The translations under genes were made by a program, and so were the position numbers. Positions 1-7,497 of a stretch of DNA of 19,366 bases are shown in pieces. The first letter of the stretch is position 1; each line of letters starts with the position of its first letter. The DNA is taken from assembly GCA_051746665.1 (NCBI GenBank), contig JBNJFG010000039.1, positions 1-19,366 of the forward strand, given 5' to 3'. The notes under the pieces were generated by a model. That model ran no database searches and was not told where the DNA came from. It saw nothing but the letters and a program-made list of their open reading frames with translations. This DNA comes from Halanaerobium sp051746665. Lineage in GTDB: Bacteria > Bacillota > Halanaerobiia > Halanaerobiales > Halanaerobiaceae.

Positions 1-837
1 ATGGATCTTAGCTATACTAATAATTCTTTCAGATTTAGTTCGAGATAAGTTCATTTCTTTACAAAGATGATAGGTATATTCAGCAACTCTTTCACAATGA
101 CCTTCAGTATAATGATCTTTAGAATCAATCACTTTCAGAAAACTCTCAATAATTTGTGTGTAAGAATTCATCTGCTGCAGCCGTGAATAAAAGAAATCTT
201 TAATAATAAAAAGCAGAACAATAATTAAAAGAAAAAAAACTTTACCAAAATTAATATATGAAGCAAGTAAAATAAGTCCAAGAAAATAAGAAGTAATTAA
301 GTTTTTAGAAAGTTCTCTAAAATAATTGAATAATGAAAACTTGTTAACGTCTTTTTTTGAAAGACTTACAACAATATAAACTAATAAATTATTCATTAAA
401 AAATAGACCAATATTGCAGCTAAAATTGATAAAATTGGAAAGCTAATCCCATCAAAAATCGGACGCATTAATTTAAATACTAAACCAGCACTAGAAGCTG
501 CAAGAAAAAATACTGAACGGTTAAATAAAAATTTATACCAGATAAAATTATTTTTTTTAAAATTAATTTCTACTGTTCCCAAAGCTGCAATTACTCCTAC
601 CCAAAAGGGATTTAAAACTAAAAGAGCAGGTATTAAAACCGGTAAGTTCATAACAGTTTTTATTTCAGTTATTGAATTAAAAAGTAAACTAAAATTACCT
701 ACAAAAAGCAAGGCTGAGAAAAGAAAAAAAGTATTAAACAAGTTAAAATCAAAGGCATATCTATATCCTAAAATAATAAAAACAACTAATGTTATATTAT
801 ATATTATTGCTAAATAAATTTTAAGCTTCCTGCTCAA
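1..837 (-). CDS. Membrane-anchored HD-GYP domain protein (MASE9-like sensor), partial at the 3' end
   Basis: The 279 visible codons are open from a TTG start at 837 to the window edge. The TTG is preceded by AAGGGGTG with 6-nt spacing, which is why I chose it; there is no ATG near. Residues 8-60, 65-90, 105-160 and 180-216 are strongly hydrophobic and suggest several membrane segments. The stretch NLPVLIPALLVLNPFWVG with a following ALGT and LFNRS resembles MASE9-type integral membrane sensor domains. From residue 240, DHYTEGHCERVAEY is the N-terminal HD-GYP helix with its metal-ligand His at 247, and the window cuts at AKIH, the His of the HD pair. HD-GYP proteins typically hydrolyse cyclic di-GMP at the inner membrane face; catalytic completeness cannot be judged because most of the domain lies outside. 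It follows a micropeptide gene by 57 nt and is probably cotranscribed with it. The HD-GYP assignment is firm; MASE9 is my best match. Confidence 0.85.
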   Translation of the reverse strand, partial: MSRKLKIYLAIIYNITLVVFIILGYRYAFDFNLFNTFFLFSALLFVGNFSLLFNSITEIKTVMNLPVLIPALLVLNPFWVGVIAALGTVEINFKKNNFIWYKFLFNRSVFFLAASSAGLVFKLMRPIFDGISFPILSILAAILVYFLMNNLLVYIVVSLSKKDVNKFSLFNYFRELSKNLITSYFLGLILLASYINFGKVFFLLIIVLLFIIKDFFYSRLQQMNSYTQIIESFLKVIDSKDHYTEGHCERVAEYTYHLCKEMNLSRTKSERIISIAKIH

Positions 838-894
838 ATTTTTCACCCCTTTATTTAAATAGCAATCTGACAGCAGAATTTAAATTTTAAAGTT

Positions 895-981
895 TTACCA
901 CTTACTAGAGTCTGCTAATACAGAAATAGCTGTACCAAAAGTAATTAAAGCTGTTGTAATAGCTATATAAAACTTTTTCAT
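895..981 (-). CDS. 28-residue secreted micropeptide upstream of membrane HD-GYP gene
   Basis: This small ORF starts with ATG at 981, preceded by AAGGGAG with 9-nt spacing, and stops with TAA at 895. The product begins MKKFYIAIT, continues through a hydrophobic Thr/Ala/Ile core and ends ISVLADSSKW. It has the layout of a Sec signal peptide: positive N-terminus, about 17 hydrophobic residues, and a V-L-A cleavage-type site that would release the pentapeptide DSSKW. It has no cysteine, so it is not a classical thiolactone autoinducer. I recognise no family. The strong Shine-Dalgarno, signal-peptide composition and position 57 nt ahead of a membrane sensor gene argue that it is real and cotranscribed. 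It could be a pheromone precursor, a small membrane peptide or a translated leader; function is inference only. Confidence 0.6.
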   Translation of the reverse strand: MKKFYIAITTALITFGTAISVLADSSKW

Positions 982-1013
982 TAAAATTCAGCTCCCTTCG
1001 TTATTTGTCTTTC

Positions 1014-1057
1014 TAAGCTCATTTACGAAGGTAAGCTAGGCTCATTTTTTTTAAGCT
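1014..1057 (-). repeat. Three TAAGCT direct repeats in the micropeptide leader
   Basis: TAAGCT occurs on the plus strand at 1014-1019, 1032-1037 and 1052-1057 (AGCTTA on the transcribed strand), at intervals of 18 and 20 nt. Two of the copies are part of a longer near-repeat resembling TAAGCT followed by CATTT. The spacing of about two helical turns could suit a DNA-binding protein, or the repeats may shape the RNA leader. They are short and AT-rich, so chance is possible. Confidence 0.35.
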
Positions 1058-1074
1058 AATCTCTCGCTGCTGTC

Positions 1075-1114
1075 AGATTACTCTTTTATTTAATTCAATA
1101 TAATCTAGTAATCT
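1075..1114 (-). repeat. 8-bp perfect inverted repeat in the micropeptide leader
   Basis: AGATTACT at 1075-1082 and AGTAATCT at 1107-1114 are exact inverted copies separated by 24 nt, in the long untranslated leader of the micropeptide gene. In RNA they could form a long-looped stem; as DNA they could be a split operator. No run of T follows on the transcribed strand, so this is not an intrinsic terminator. Confidence 0.35.
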
Positions 1115-1162
1115 CCTTTTTTTTGGGCCAAAAAAAAGTAATAATGGCTTTATTCATATCCT

Positions 1163-1188
1163 TTATCGATAATTTTTAGAATAATTTA
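1163..1188 (-). promoter_or_regulatory. Possible sigma-D (flagellar sigma-28 type) promoter for micropeptide/HD-GYP operon
   Basis: On the minus strand TAAA (1188-1185) is followed after 14 nt by ATCGATAA (1170-1163). The known sigma-28/sigma-D consensus is TAAA, 14-16 nt, GCCGATAA/T; the -10 element here matches 6 of 8. It lies just beyond the fumarase terminator and would give a leader of roughly 175 nt before the micropeptide. No convincing sigma-A promoter was seen nearby. In AT-rich DNA such matches arise by chance. Confidence 0.3.
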
Positions 1189-1201
1189 ACAAATTAGGCA
1201 A

Positions 1202-1235
1202 TAAAAAAAGTCCTAAAAATTACTTAGAACTTTTT
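1202..1235 (-). terminator. Intrinsic terminator after fumC
   Basis: On the minus strand AGTTCTAA (1231-1224) pairs with TTAGGACT (1216-1209), an 8-bp stem with one G-U pair and a 7-nt loop, immediately followed by seven T. It lies about 50 nt past the fumarase stop and separates that operon from the micropeptide/HD-GYP transcript. Confidence 0.85.
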
Positions 1236-1283
1236 GAATAAAACCCATTTTATTCTTTTTTTATTTTATATTTTAAAAAAATA

Positions 1284-2678
1284 TCAACCTATATTTGGCG
1301 CAGTCATTTTCTTAGGATCAACATAATTCTCGAATTCCTCTTCGGTTAAATAACCTAGTTCAACAGCTGCTTCTTTTAACGTTATTTTTTCTAAAAAAGC
1401 TTTTTGAGCAATTTCAGCTGACTTATCATAACCAATTACAGGATTTAGAGCTGTAACCAGCATTAAAGAGCTCTCTAAATATTTAGCTATCTGTTCCCTA
1501 TCTGCTTCAATTCCACTTAAGCAGCGCTTATTATAAGAAGCTGTCGAGTCTCCCAGCAGCCTGATTGACTGTAATATATTATAAATAATCAGTGGTTTAG
1601 CAACATTAAGCTGAAAATTGCCGCTGCCACCCCCAATATTAACAGCTGTATCATTAGCCATTACCTGAGCTGCAGCCTGAAATAAAGCTTCTGCCTGAGT
1701 TGGATTAACTTTTCCAGGCATAATAGAACTTCCTGGCTCATTTTTAGGAATTTTAATTTCACCAATTCCACAACGCGGACCTGATGAAAGCCAGCGAGTA
1801 TCATTAGCCAGTTTCATTAAAAAGGAAGCTGCTGTTTTTAAAGCCCCACTTAAATTGACAAAACTATCATGAGCTGCAATTCCAGCCGATTTATTTTTAG
1901 CAGCCACAAAATCTTGATCTGTTTCTAAGTTAATATATTGGATTATAACTTTTGCAAATTCAGCCTTAGTATTTAAACCAGTACCAACTGCAGTCCCACC
2001 AATTGGAAGTTTTTTTAAATATTTCAGACTGTCATTAATCATCTCAATTATGTCACTTAATTGGGCAGCAAAAGCTTCAAATTCTTGTCCTAAGGTAATG
2101 GGAGTTGCATCCATAAGATGTGTACGTCCAACCTTAACTAGATCTTTATGTTTTTTCGCTTTTTTTTCTAATTCATCTTTTAAATCAACAAATATTGGCA
2201 GTAAAAAATCTTCCAACTTAATTACAGCAGCTATAGCCATCGCAGTTGGAAAAGTATCATTTGAAGATTGAGACATATTAACATCATCATTTGGATGTAC
2301 AGGTTTTTTGCTTCCTAATTTTTCTCCTGCCAGCTCTGAAACTCTATTTGCTAAAACTTCATTAACATTCATGTTCGTTTGAGTTCCAGAACCTGTCTGC
2401 CAGAGAGAAATCGGAAAATGTTGATCAAGCTCTCCTTTTATAAGTTCATCGGCCGCTTCAAAAATATAATCACATTTTTCCATATTTATTAATTCTAATT
2501 CATGATTAGCCAGTACAGCTGCTTTTTTTAAAATACCATAGGCTCTAATTATTTCAAGCGGCATTTTTTCTTCACCTATCGGAAAGTTTTCTACTGCTCT
2601 AGCAGTTTGAGCACCATATAATTTATCAGCTGGAACTTTAACTTCACCAAGACTATCTTTTTCTATTCGGTAATCCAT
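1284..2678 (-). CDS. fumC: Class II fumarate hydratase
   Basis: FumC interconverts fumarate and L-malate in the cytoplasm without an iron-sulfur cluster. The 464-residue length matches the family (about 460-467). Visible motifs are TGSGTQTNMNVNEVLANR near residue 95, HPNDDVNMSQSSNDTFPTA near 128, GRTHLMDATP with the catalytic His at 188, and the signature GSSIMPGKVNPTQAEAL near 316 with the catalytic Ser at 318. The His and Ser positions coincide with those of E. coli FumC. PGKVNPTQ and GTQTN favour fumarase over the related aspartase, which has PAKVNP and GTSTN. The ATG is preceded by AAGAGGTG. It lies 45 nt after the activase gene and ends at a strong terminator, so it is the last gene of that operon. 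In an anaerobe it may serve an incomplete TCA branch or dicarboxylate interconversion. Confidence 0.97.
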   Translation of the reverse strand: MDYRIEKDSLGEVKVPADKLYGAQTARAVENFPIGEEKMPLEIIRAYGILKKAAVLANHELELINMEKCDYIFEAADELIKGELDQHFPISLWQTGSGTQTNMNVNEVLANRVSELAGEKLGSKKPVHPNDDVNMSQSSNDTFPTAMAIAAVIKLEDFLLPIFVDLKDELEKKAKKHKDLVKVGRTHLMDATPITLGQEFEAFAAQLSDIIEMINDSLKYLKKLPIGGTAVGTGLNTKAEFAKVIIQYINLETDQDFVAAKNKSAGIAAHDSFVNLSGALKTAASFLMKLANDTRWLSSGPRCGIGEIKIPKNEPGSSIMPGKVNPTQAEALFQAAAQVMANDTAVNIGGGSGNFQLNVAKPLIIYNILQSIRLLGDSTASYNKRCLSGIEADREQIAKYLESSLMLVTALNPVIGYDKSAEIAQKAFLEKITLKEAAVELGYLTEEEFENYVDPKKMTAPNIG

Positions 2679-2723
2679 CTGACACCTCTTTTCTTAAATT
2701 AATTTAAATAAGCTAATAAAATA

Positions 2724-3815
2724 CTAAACAAAAACATTATCTTCTTTTTCATCTTCATTAGATTCTTCTAAATCTTCCTGTTCCTCCAGCTCTTCTAATT
2801 CTTTGATTATCTGTTTTCCTTCTGCAGCTTTATTTATTGAATTATCGACAATTAAAGAAGCTGCCCACTTACCACAGCGATCACCCGTAACAGCAATTAC
2901 TCTGTCATCAGCGATAACTTTAATTACCTCACAATTATTAGCACAATCTCCACATTCAAAACTGGTGGTTTCAAATTTTTCTTCTGTTAAATCAAAACCT
3001 CTGAAGCTGCTTTCACTGCCGCTTCTTTTGATCTCTCTTTTAGCCAGCATAGCAATACCTATTGCCCCCATCACATCATAATACTCCGGGACAATTACTT
3101 CTGCCTCAATTTCTTCTTCAAAGGCAGCCTTAATCCCAATATTAGCAGCTACCCCACCCTGAAAAATATATTCTCCTGCTAAAACTCTATTCCGAACCAG
3201 GTTATTCATATAATTTCTAACAAGTGCTTCAGATAAACCATTTATAATCTCAGGTTTAGTATAACCATACTGCTGTTTTGAAATCATATCAGATTCTGCA
3301 AAAACAGTACAGCGACCTGCTATTCGTACATCTCGCTCAGCTTCTAAAGCCAAATCCCCAAACTCTTCAATTGGAACCCCTAATCTTTCTGCCTGGTGGT
3401 CAAGAAAAGAACCTGTTCCAGCTGCACAGACAGTATTCATTGCAAAATCTACTGCAATTCCATCTTCTACAATAATTAATTTAGAATCCTGGCCTCCTAT
3501 TTCAAAAATAGTACCAGCATCAGGATGATAGTAAGTAGAGGCTCTAGCATGAGCAGTAATTTCATTTTTTACAGTATCTGCACCTAAAACATAGGCTATT
3601 AATTGTCTACCACTTCCAGTTACTCCCACTCCACTAATTTTATATTCTGCAATTTCAATCTCATCTTTGAACTTAATTAATCCTTTTTTAACAAGTTCTA
3701 TAGGATTACCTGAGTTGCGGGTATAGAGTTTAAACTTCAGTTCGTTTTTTTCATCAATGGCAACAATATTAATACTAACTGAACCGATATCTACACCCAG
3801 ATAAAGATTTTCCAT
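2724..3815 (-). CDS. BadF/HgdC-type CoA-dehydratase activase (ATP-dependent Fe-S reductase component)
   Basis: This ASKHA-fold protein belongs to the family that hydrolyses ATP to drive a low-potential electron into 2-hydroxyacyl-CoA dehydratases and related enzymes. Phosphate-binding motif LGVDIGSVSINI is at residues 6-17 and IFEIGGQDSKL near 103. Cys130 in NTVCAAGTGSFLDHQ and Cys169 in AGRCTVFAESD correspond to the two cysteines that hold the [4Fe-4S] cluster between activase monomers. Unlike minimal HgdC (about 260 residues) it carries a C-terminal extension with Cys288, Cys291, Cys295 and Cys314 (ECGDCANNCE, then GDRCGKW), a possible extra metal site, and then an acidic Glu/Asp tail. The ATG directly abuts the stop of the upstream gene, with GGGAGG inside that gene. 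Its partners are presumably the two preceding DUF2229 proteins; the substrate is unknown. Confidence 0.9.
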   Translation of the reverse strand: MENLYLGVDIGSVSINIVAIDEKNELKFKLYTRNSGNPIELVKKGLIKFKDEIEIAEYKISGVGVTGSGRQLIAYVLGADTVKNEITAHARASTYYHPDAGTIFEIGGQDSKLIIVEDGIAVDFAMNTVCAAGTGSFLDHQAERLGVPIEEFGDLALEAERDVRIAGRCTVFAESDMISKQQYGYTKPEIINGLSEALVRNYMNNLVRNRVLAGEYIFQGGVAANIGIKAAFEEEIEAEVIVPEYYDVMGAIGIAMLAKREIKRSGSESSFRGFDLTEEKFETTSFECGDCANNCEVIKVIADDRVIAVTGDRCGKWAASLIVDNSINKAAEGKQIIKELEELEEQEDLEESNEDEKEDNVFV

Positions 3816-4898
3816 CTACATAACCTCCCTGTATTTTTTTTCTTTGATCATATCTAAAAACGCTTCTACTCTGGTAAGTACATTTGCATCAGCTGTCTGT
3901 TCATCTATTGAAATAGTTAAAACAGGGATCTCATATTTTTTTGATAAATCATCCATAACACTCTGTGATACAAGTTCCGGCAAACAACCAAAAGGTTTAA
4001 GATGTACAATTCCATCAAAGCCTTTTTCCTTAAAATCAACAGCATGTCCAATATTATCCTGGGCATGACCACCTATTTCAATTTCTATAAATTCTTTACC
4101 TTTATTTTTGATTTTTTCTAAGTCTTTACCGAAAAAAGGAAATGCATTTTCTCTAATCCAATCTGTAAGATATTGTGAGCGCTCTACCTCAAAACCAAAA
4201 CTATTAAGCTTTTCTTCAATCTGGTTATTAATAGATTGTTCTAATACGACATAAATTTCACCAATAACCCCAATTTTAAAGCGTTCTGATTCAGCAGGAA
4301 TTGAATCTTCAAACTTTTTAAGTTTTTTGATATATTTATTTTTAATATTCTTTATTTCTCTAATTGTTTTTATTTTATAAAATTCTTTTTGAGCATCAAT
4401 CCAAATTTTATTGATTGTTCCATTATTATTATAGGCTCTTAATATTTCTACCTTTTTTTCTACCTCATCCATTGCTTTCGTCAGCTCATAAACTGTTTTA
4501 ATTACCTGAAATACTCTAATCCAGGAACTATCACCTTTTAGCTTCTGCATAACATTATAAAAATATTTATAATCATCATGTGGAGAATCAATAACAATAA
4601 TTTCTGTATCATATCCTAAATCTTTTAGTATTTTTTTATGTACTTCACCATAATAACCAGCCCTACATGGTCCATGTCCACCACTGGTTACTAGAGCATC
4701 AATATCTTCTTCCATCAATTTTAAATAAATACCTGTTATTACCTTAAATGGAAAACAGGCAAATTCAGGACTATATTTAACCCCTAAATCAATAATTTCT
4801 TTATCTGGTCTGGGCGGCATAACAACATCATGCCCCAATAATTCAAAAAGTTTTTTATATACTATTGTTGGTCCCATATAAGGAAAAGATAATCTCAT
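3816..4898 (-). CDS. DUF2229/HgdB-like Fe-S protein, second subunit of activase set
   Basis: The 360-residue product begins MRLSFPYMGP and resembles the CoA-activase-associated DUF2229 and 2-hydroxyglutaryl-CoA dehydratase D-component families. Three cysteines lie in conserved-looking contexts: Cys48 (SPEFACFPFK), Cys78 (TSGGHGPCRAGYYG) and Cys305 (HLKPFGCLPE). Three cysteines per subunit is how the HgdA/HgdB type holds a [4Fe-4S] cluster. The end has SIDEQTADANVLTRVEAF, which recurs almost unchanged in the preceding gene, so the two are paralogous halves. A basic, probably helical segment with many Ile and Lys spans about residues 165-200. Its ATG is 1 nt after the preceding stop, with AAGGAG within that gene, implying coupled translation. 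It likely accepts electrons from the adjacent activase. No substrate can be assigned. Confidence 0.85.
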   Translation of the reverse strand: MRLSFPYMGPTIVYKKLFELLGHDVVMPPRPDKEIIDLGVKYSPEFACFPFKVITGIYLKLMEEDIDALVTSGGHGPCRAGYYGEVHKKILKDLGYDTEIIVIDSPHDDYKYFYNVMQKLKGDSSWIRVFQVIKTVYELTKAMDEVEKKVEILRAYNNNGTINKIWIDAQKEFYKIKTIREIKNIKNKYIKKLKKFEDSIPAESERFKIGVIGEIYVVLEQSINNQIEEKLNSFGFEVERSQYLTDWIRENAFPFFGKDLEKIKNKGKEFIEIEIGGHAQDNIGHAVDFKEKGFDGIVHLKPFGCLPELVSQSVMDDLSKKYEIPVLTISIDEQTADANVLTRVEAFLDMIKEKKYREVM

Positions 4899-4899
4899 A

Positions 4900-5946
4900 T
4901 CAATTATTCTCCTTTTTTAATCTCAGCAAATCTACAAAAGCTTCAATCCGAGTTATAATATGGCTTTCACCAGTCTGCTCATCAATTCTTAAAGTCATAA
5001 ATGCTTTTTTATATTCTTTAGCATCTATTTCTAAAATCTGACCTAAAATAGAATCAGGACCACAGCCAAAAGCAGTCAGGTGGATAACTCCATCTATTTT
5101 GTTATTTTTAAAATAATTTTCAGCAGCACCATAAAGCTTATTTGTGAATTCCCAGAACATTGGTTTTCTCAACTTAGATAATTCTTTTTCTACTATTTCA
5201 TCTGCTAACATTGAGAATGTGTGGACTCTAACTCCCATTTCTTTGAGTTTGTTAATAATATCCATATTTATATAATGATCAAAAACATTATAGACATAAC
5301 CAATTAAAGCTATATCTAAAACTGATTCATTTTCGGTTTTTGCAATCTTTTCATTTTGGCTTTGAGGTGGTGTTGAATCATTTTCAAATTTATAAACTAA
5401 CTTTTCCAGCAGTTCAATTTTTTCTACACCTAAAAAATTATCAATTAAGTACCCTTCAAAAAGTAAGCTGCGATATCTATGCCAAAAAGCAGAAGCTTTA
5501 TTTAAAGCAGCTTTCATTTCTGTTTTAGAAATATTTAAAGTTTCAGCCAGTTTTTGATGGTTAGAATACTGCGATATATCGTCACTTATTGAATCTATTT
5601 GATCAACAATCAGTTCTGTTTTTAAACCTGTTAATGAATGTCTAACCATATCAGGCAGTCCTAAAAATTTAGGACATAAGACTACACCTTTTTTTATTGA
5701 ATTAAAGCGGGGTAAAAAAATATAGTCAACTTGCTTTTGATCTAAATTTAATAGATGTCCAAACATAACCTTAATTGGTACACAAATTTCAGATAATGAT
5801 TTTTTGACACCCTGATCAAGCAGTTCTCTAGAAGTTTTTTCGGAAATTACAGTTTCTATGTTCAATTCTGAGAAAAGTTTAAGCCAGAAAGGAAAGTAAT
5901 AATAATAAAGTAGTGCTCTAGGGATTCCAATTCTTATTTTTCGCAT
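4900..5946 (-). CDS. DUF2229-family CoA-activase-associated protein, first subunit
   Basis: I start this gene at the ATG at 5946 (MRKIRIGIPRALLYYY), giving 348 residues. An in-frame GTG at 5961 would place the GGAGGAG ribosome site inside the coding region, while that site sits 6 nt before the ATG. The N-terminus is typical of DUF2229. Cysteines at 55 (SEICVPIKV), 91 (VVLCPKFLG) and 295 (HLTAFGCGPDS) parallel the three cysteines of the next gene, and the C-terminal LRIDEQTGESHIITRIEAF matches its counterpart there. Known larger activases carry these domains fused to a BadF domain; here they are separate proteins. The likely role is a cluster-bearing electron-transfer or dehydratase-like subunit. 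It is the first gene of a four-gene run ending with fumarase, behind a plausible promoter. Confidence 0.85.
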   Translation of the reverse strand: MRKIRIGIPRALLYYYYFPFWLKLFSELNIETVISEKTSRELLDQGVKKSLSEICVPIKVMFGHLLNLDQKQVDYIFLPRFNSIKKGVVLCPKFLGLPDMVRHSLTGLKTELIVDQIDSISDDISQYSNHQKLAETLNISKTEMKAALNKASAFWHRYRSLLFEGYLIDNFLGVEKIELLEKLVYKFENDSTPPQSQNEKIAKTENESVLDIALIGYVYNVFDHYINMDIINKLKEMGVRVHTFSMLADEIVEKELSKLRKPMFWEFTNKLYGAAENYFKNNKIDGVIHLTAFGCGPDSILGQILEIDAKEYKKAFMTLRIDEQTGESHIITRIEAFVDLLRLKKENN

Positions 5947-5993
5947 ATCATACTCCTCCACAATTTATATACATTTATTACTAATTTATAAAT

Positions 5994-6022
5994 ATTTTAT
6001 AGTAAAATTAATAAAATTGCAA
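5994..6022 (-). promoter_or_regulatory. Candidate sigma-A promoter for DUF2229-activase-fumC operon
   Basis: TTGCAA (6022-6017) and TAAAAT (5999-5994) are separated by 17 nt on the minus strand, between the IclR stop and the DUF2229 start. The -35 is the same hexamer as in the argG promoter. IclR proteins usually bind near neighbouring operons, so this site may be controlled by the gene just upstream; no clear operator is visible. Confidence 0.45.
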
Positions 6023-6028
6023 AGATAA

Positions 6029-6805
6029 TTAGCTGCTGTAACCTAATGATCTAGACATTTTTTTAGAATATTGAACTACCAAATCAGCTAATTCTTCTAT
6101 CCTTTCTTTTGTCATTCTGCTAATAGGAGCTGAAATACTAAAAGAAGCTACCACATCACCACGATGATTTAAAATTGGTCCAGCTATACAACGAATATCT
6201 TTTTCTTGTTCCTCATCATCAACTGCATACCCCTGTTTTTTTACCTTCTCTAAATGTGATAAAAATTCATCAATATCAGTGATAGTGTTTTTAGTTTTAG
6301 CTTCCATCCCTTTTTCTGCTAAAATTTCTCTAACTCTGGTTTCAGACAGTTGAGCCATGATAGTTTTACCAAGACTAGTAGAATGTACTGGAGCTCGTTT
6401 ACCAATCTGTGAATACATACGAATAGTCGCTGTACTTTCTACTTTATCCAGATAAATTATTTCTCCAGCATCAAGTATCCCAAGGTGAACTGTTTCTTCA
6501 GTTTTTTGCATTAATTCTTCTAAATATGGACGAACTCTGATTCTGCTGTCAATATCATTTAATACTCTCGAACTTAGCTCAAATAATTTAATACCTGCAA
6601 TATATTTATGGCTGTCCTCATTTTTTTCTAAATAGCCTCTAAATTTTAAAGTGTCAAGCAGACGATAGACAGTGCTTTTATGTATATCTAACTCTCTGCT
6701 AATTTCTGTAACACCCATACCTTTTTCATTTCCAACAATTAATTCCAGAATATTTAGTGCTCTATCTAAAGATTTTATTAACTGATTTGGTTTTTTGGGT
6801 GACAT
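6029..6805 (-). CDS. IclR-family transcriptional regulator
   Basis: The 258-residue length and domain order fit IclR regulators. A winged helix-turn-helix covers about residues 12-65, with ISRELDIHKSTVYRLLDTL as helix-turn and recognition helix. An effector-binding domain follows, with RAPVHSTSLGKTIMA, RCIAGPILNHRGDVVASFSIS and a C-terminal helix. These proteins sense small organic acids or sugar-acid derivatives and repress or activate nearby catabolic genes. The ATG follows AGGAAGG by 8 nt. It sits 28 nt after the YjdF-like gene and 82 nt before the activase operon, which makes that operon the most likely target. The KdgR-type subgroup looks closest, but the effector cannot be deduced. Confidence 0.92.
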   Translation of the reverse strand: MSPKKPNQLIKSLDRALNILELIVGNEKGMGVTEISRELDIHKSTVYRLLDTLKFRGYLEKNEDSHKYIAGIKLFELSSRVLNDIDSRIRVRPYLEELMQKTEETVHLGILDAGEIIYLDKVESTATIRMYSQIGKRAPVHSTSLGKTIMAQLSETRVREILAEKGMEAKTKNTITDIDEFLSHLEKVKKQGYAVDDEEQEKDIRCIAGPILNHRGDVVASFSISAPISRMTKERIEELADLVVQYSKKMSRSLGYSS

Positions 6806-6833
6806 TATTAATACCTTCCTCTATCTATCAATT

Positions 6834-7472
6834 TTATTTTTTAAAAAACTTACTATTTTTTTCTAAAACTTCGCTTAGATATCGCTGAAAACGTGAAGCC
6901 CTCTTATTTTTTATATAAAAATAACCAATAGTTGATGTAATAAAGGCACCTACACAATCCTCCATTAGATCAAACATTGTATCTACTATTCCAGATTTTT
7001 GCATATTAAGTCCAAAAATAATATCCATCCAGAATTCAAATATTTCCCAGAAGACTCCAATAGTTACTGCGAAAGAAAAGGCAAATACAGCTACAAAAAT
7101 TGGACTTAAAACTACATCTATTCTTTCATTTTTGTTTAAAACATAAACCATAACAAAACCAATAAAACCCATTCCCATTCCGTAAATCATATGCAGCATG
7201 CTGTCCCACCACCAGAAACGATAGTAAAAATCCTGCTGTTCACCAAGATACATTGAAGCAAAGATAAAGACAACAATCATAAACTGCAGTCCATTTGGAA
7301 TATGTAGATAATTTTTATCTGTTAAATAAGCTGGTAAATATATTAAAATAATTGCCAGTACCGATGTAAATAGGTTAAGCCAGTTTTCAGCTATAAAGTT
7401 ACCAACTACTGCTGCCAGCAGTAAGAACAGAAAAAAACGGGTTATATAAAGTTGTACCTTTTCTTGATCCAT
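6834..7472 (-). CDS. YjdF-like DUF2238 integral membrane protein
   Basis: This 212-residue protein has about six hydrophobic segments (roughly residues 10-28, 33-50, 62-78, 97-112, 121-142 and 172-187). Motifs of the DUF2238/YjdF family are visible: WWDSMLHM at 88-95, GVFWEIFEFWMD at 139-150 and DTMFDLMEDCVGA at 164-176. The conserved Asp, His and Glu in or next to membrane helices suggest a metal or active-site function, but no biochemical role is established that I can name. The ATG follows GAGAGG by about 8 nt. It lies between manA and the IclR gene, 86 nt after manA, with an imperfect palindrome in that gap. Confidence 0.85.
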   Translation of the reverse strand: MDQEKVQLYITRFFLFLLLAAVVGNFIAENWLNLFTSVLAIILIYLPAYLTDKNYLHIPNGLQFMIVVFIFASMYLGEQQDFYYRFWWWDSMLHMIYGMGMGFIGFVMVYVLNKNERIDVVLSPIFVAVFAFSFAVTIGVFWEIFEFWMDIIFGLNMQKSGIVDTMFDLMEDCVGAFITSTIGYFYIKNKRASRFQRYLSEVLEKNSKFFKK

Positions 7473-7497
7473 ATAAAAATCCTCTCATCTTACTTCT

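Noticed and set aside
1019..1045. 8-codon ORF (MSLAYLRK) in the micropeptide leader
   Set aside because: There is no Shine-Dalgarno and the composition is not distinctive. It arises from the repeat sequence and is probably chance.
982..1200. c-di-GMP (GEMM) riboswitch before the HD-GYP operon
   Set aside because: I looked for the conserved GEMM core (GGGCAAACC-like and ACGCAAAGC-like blocks) and found none. The GGCCC-like piece near 1125 is isolated.
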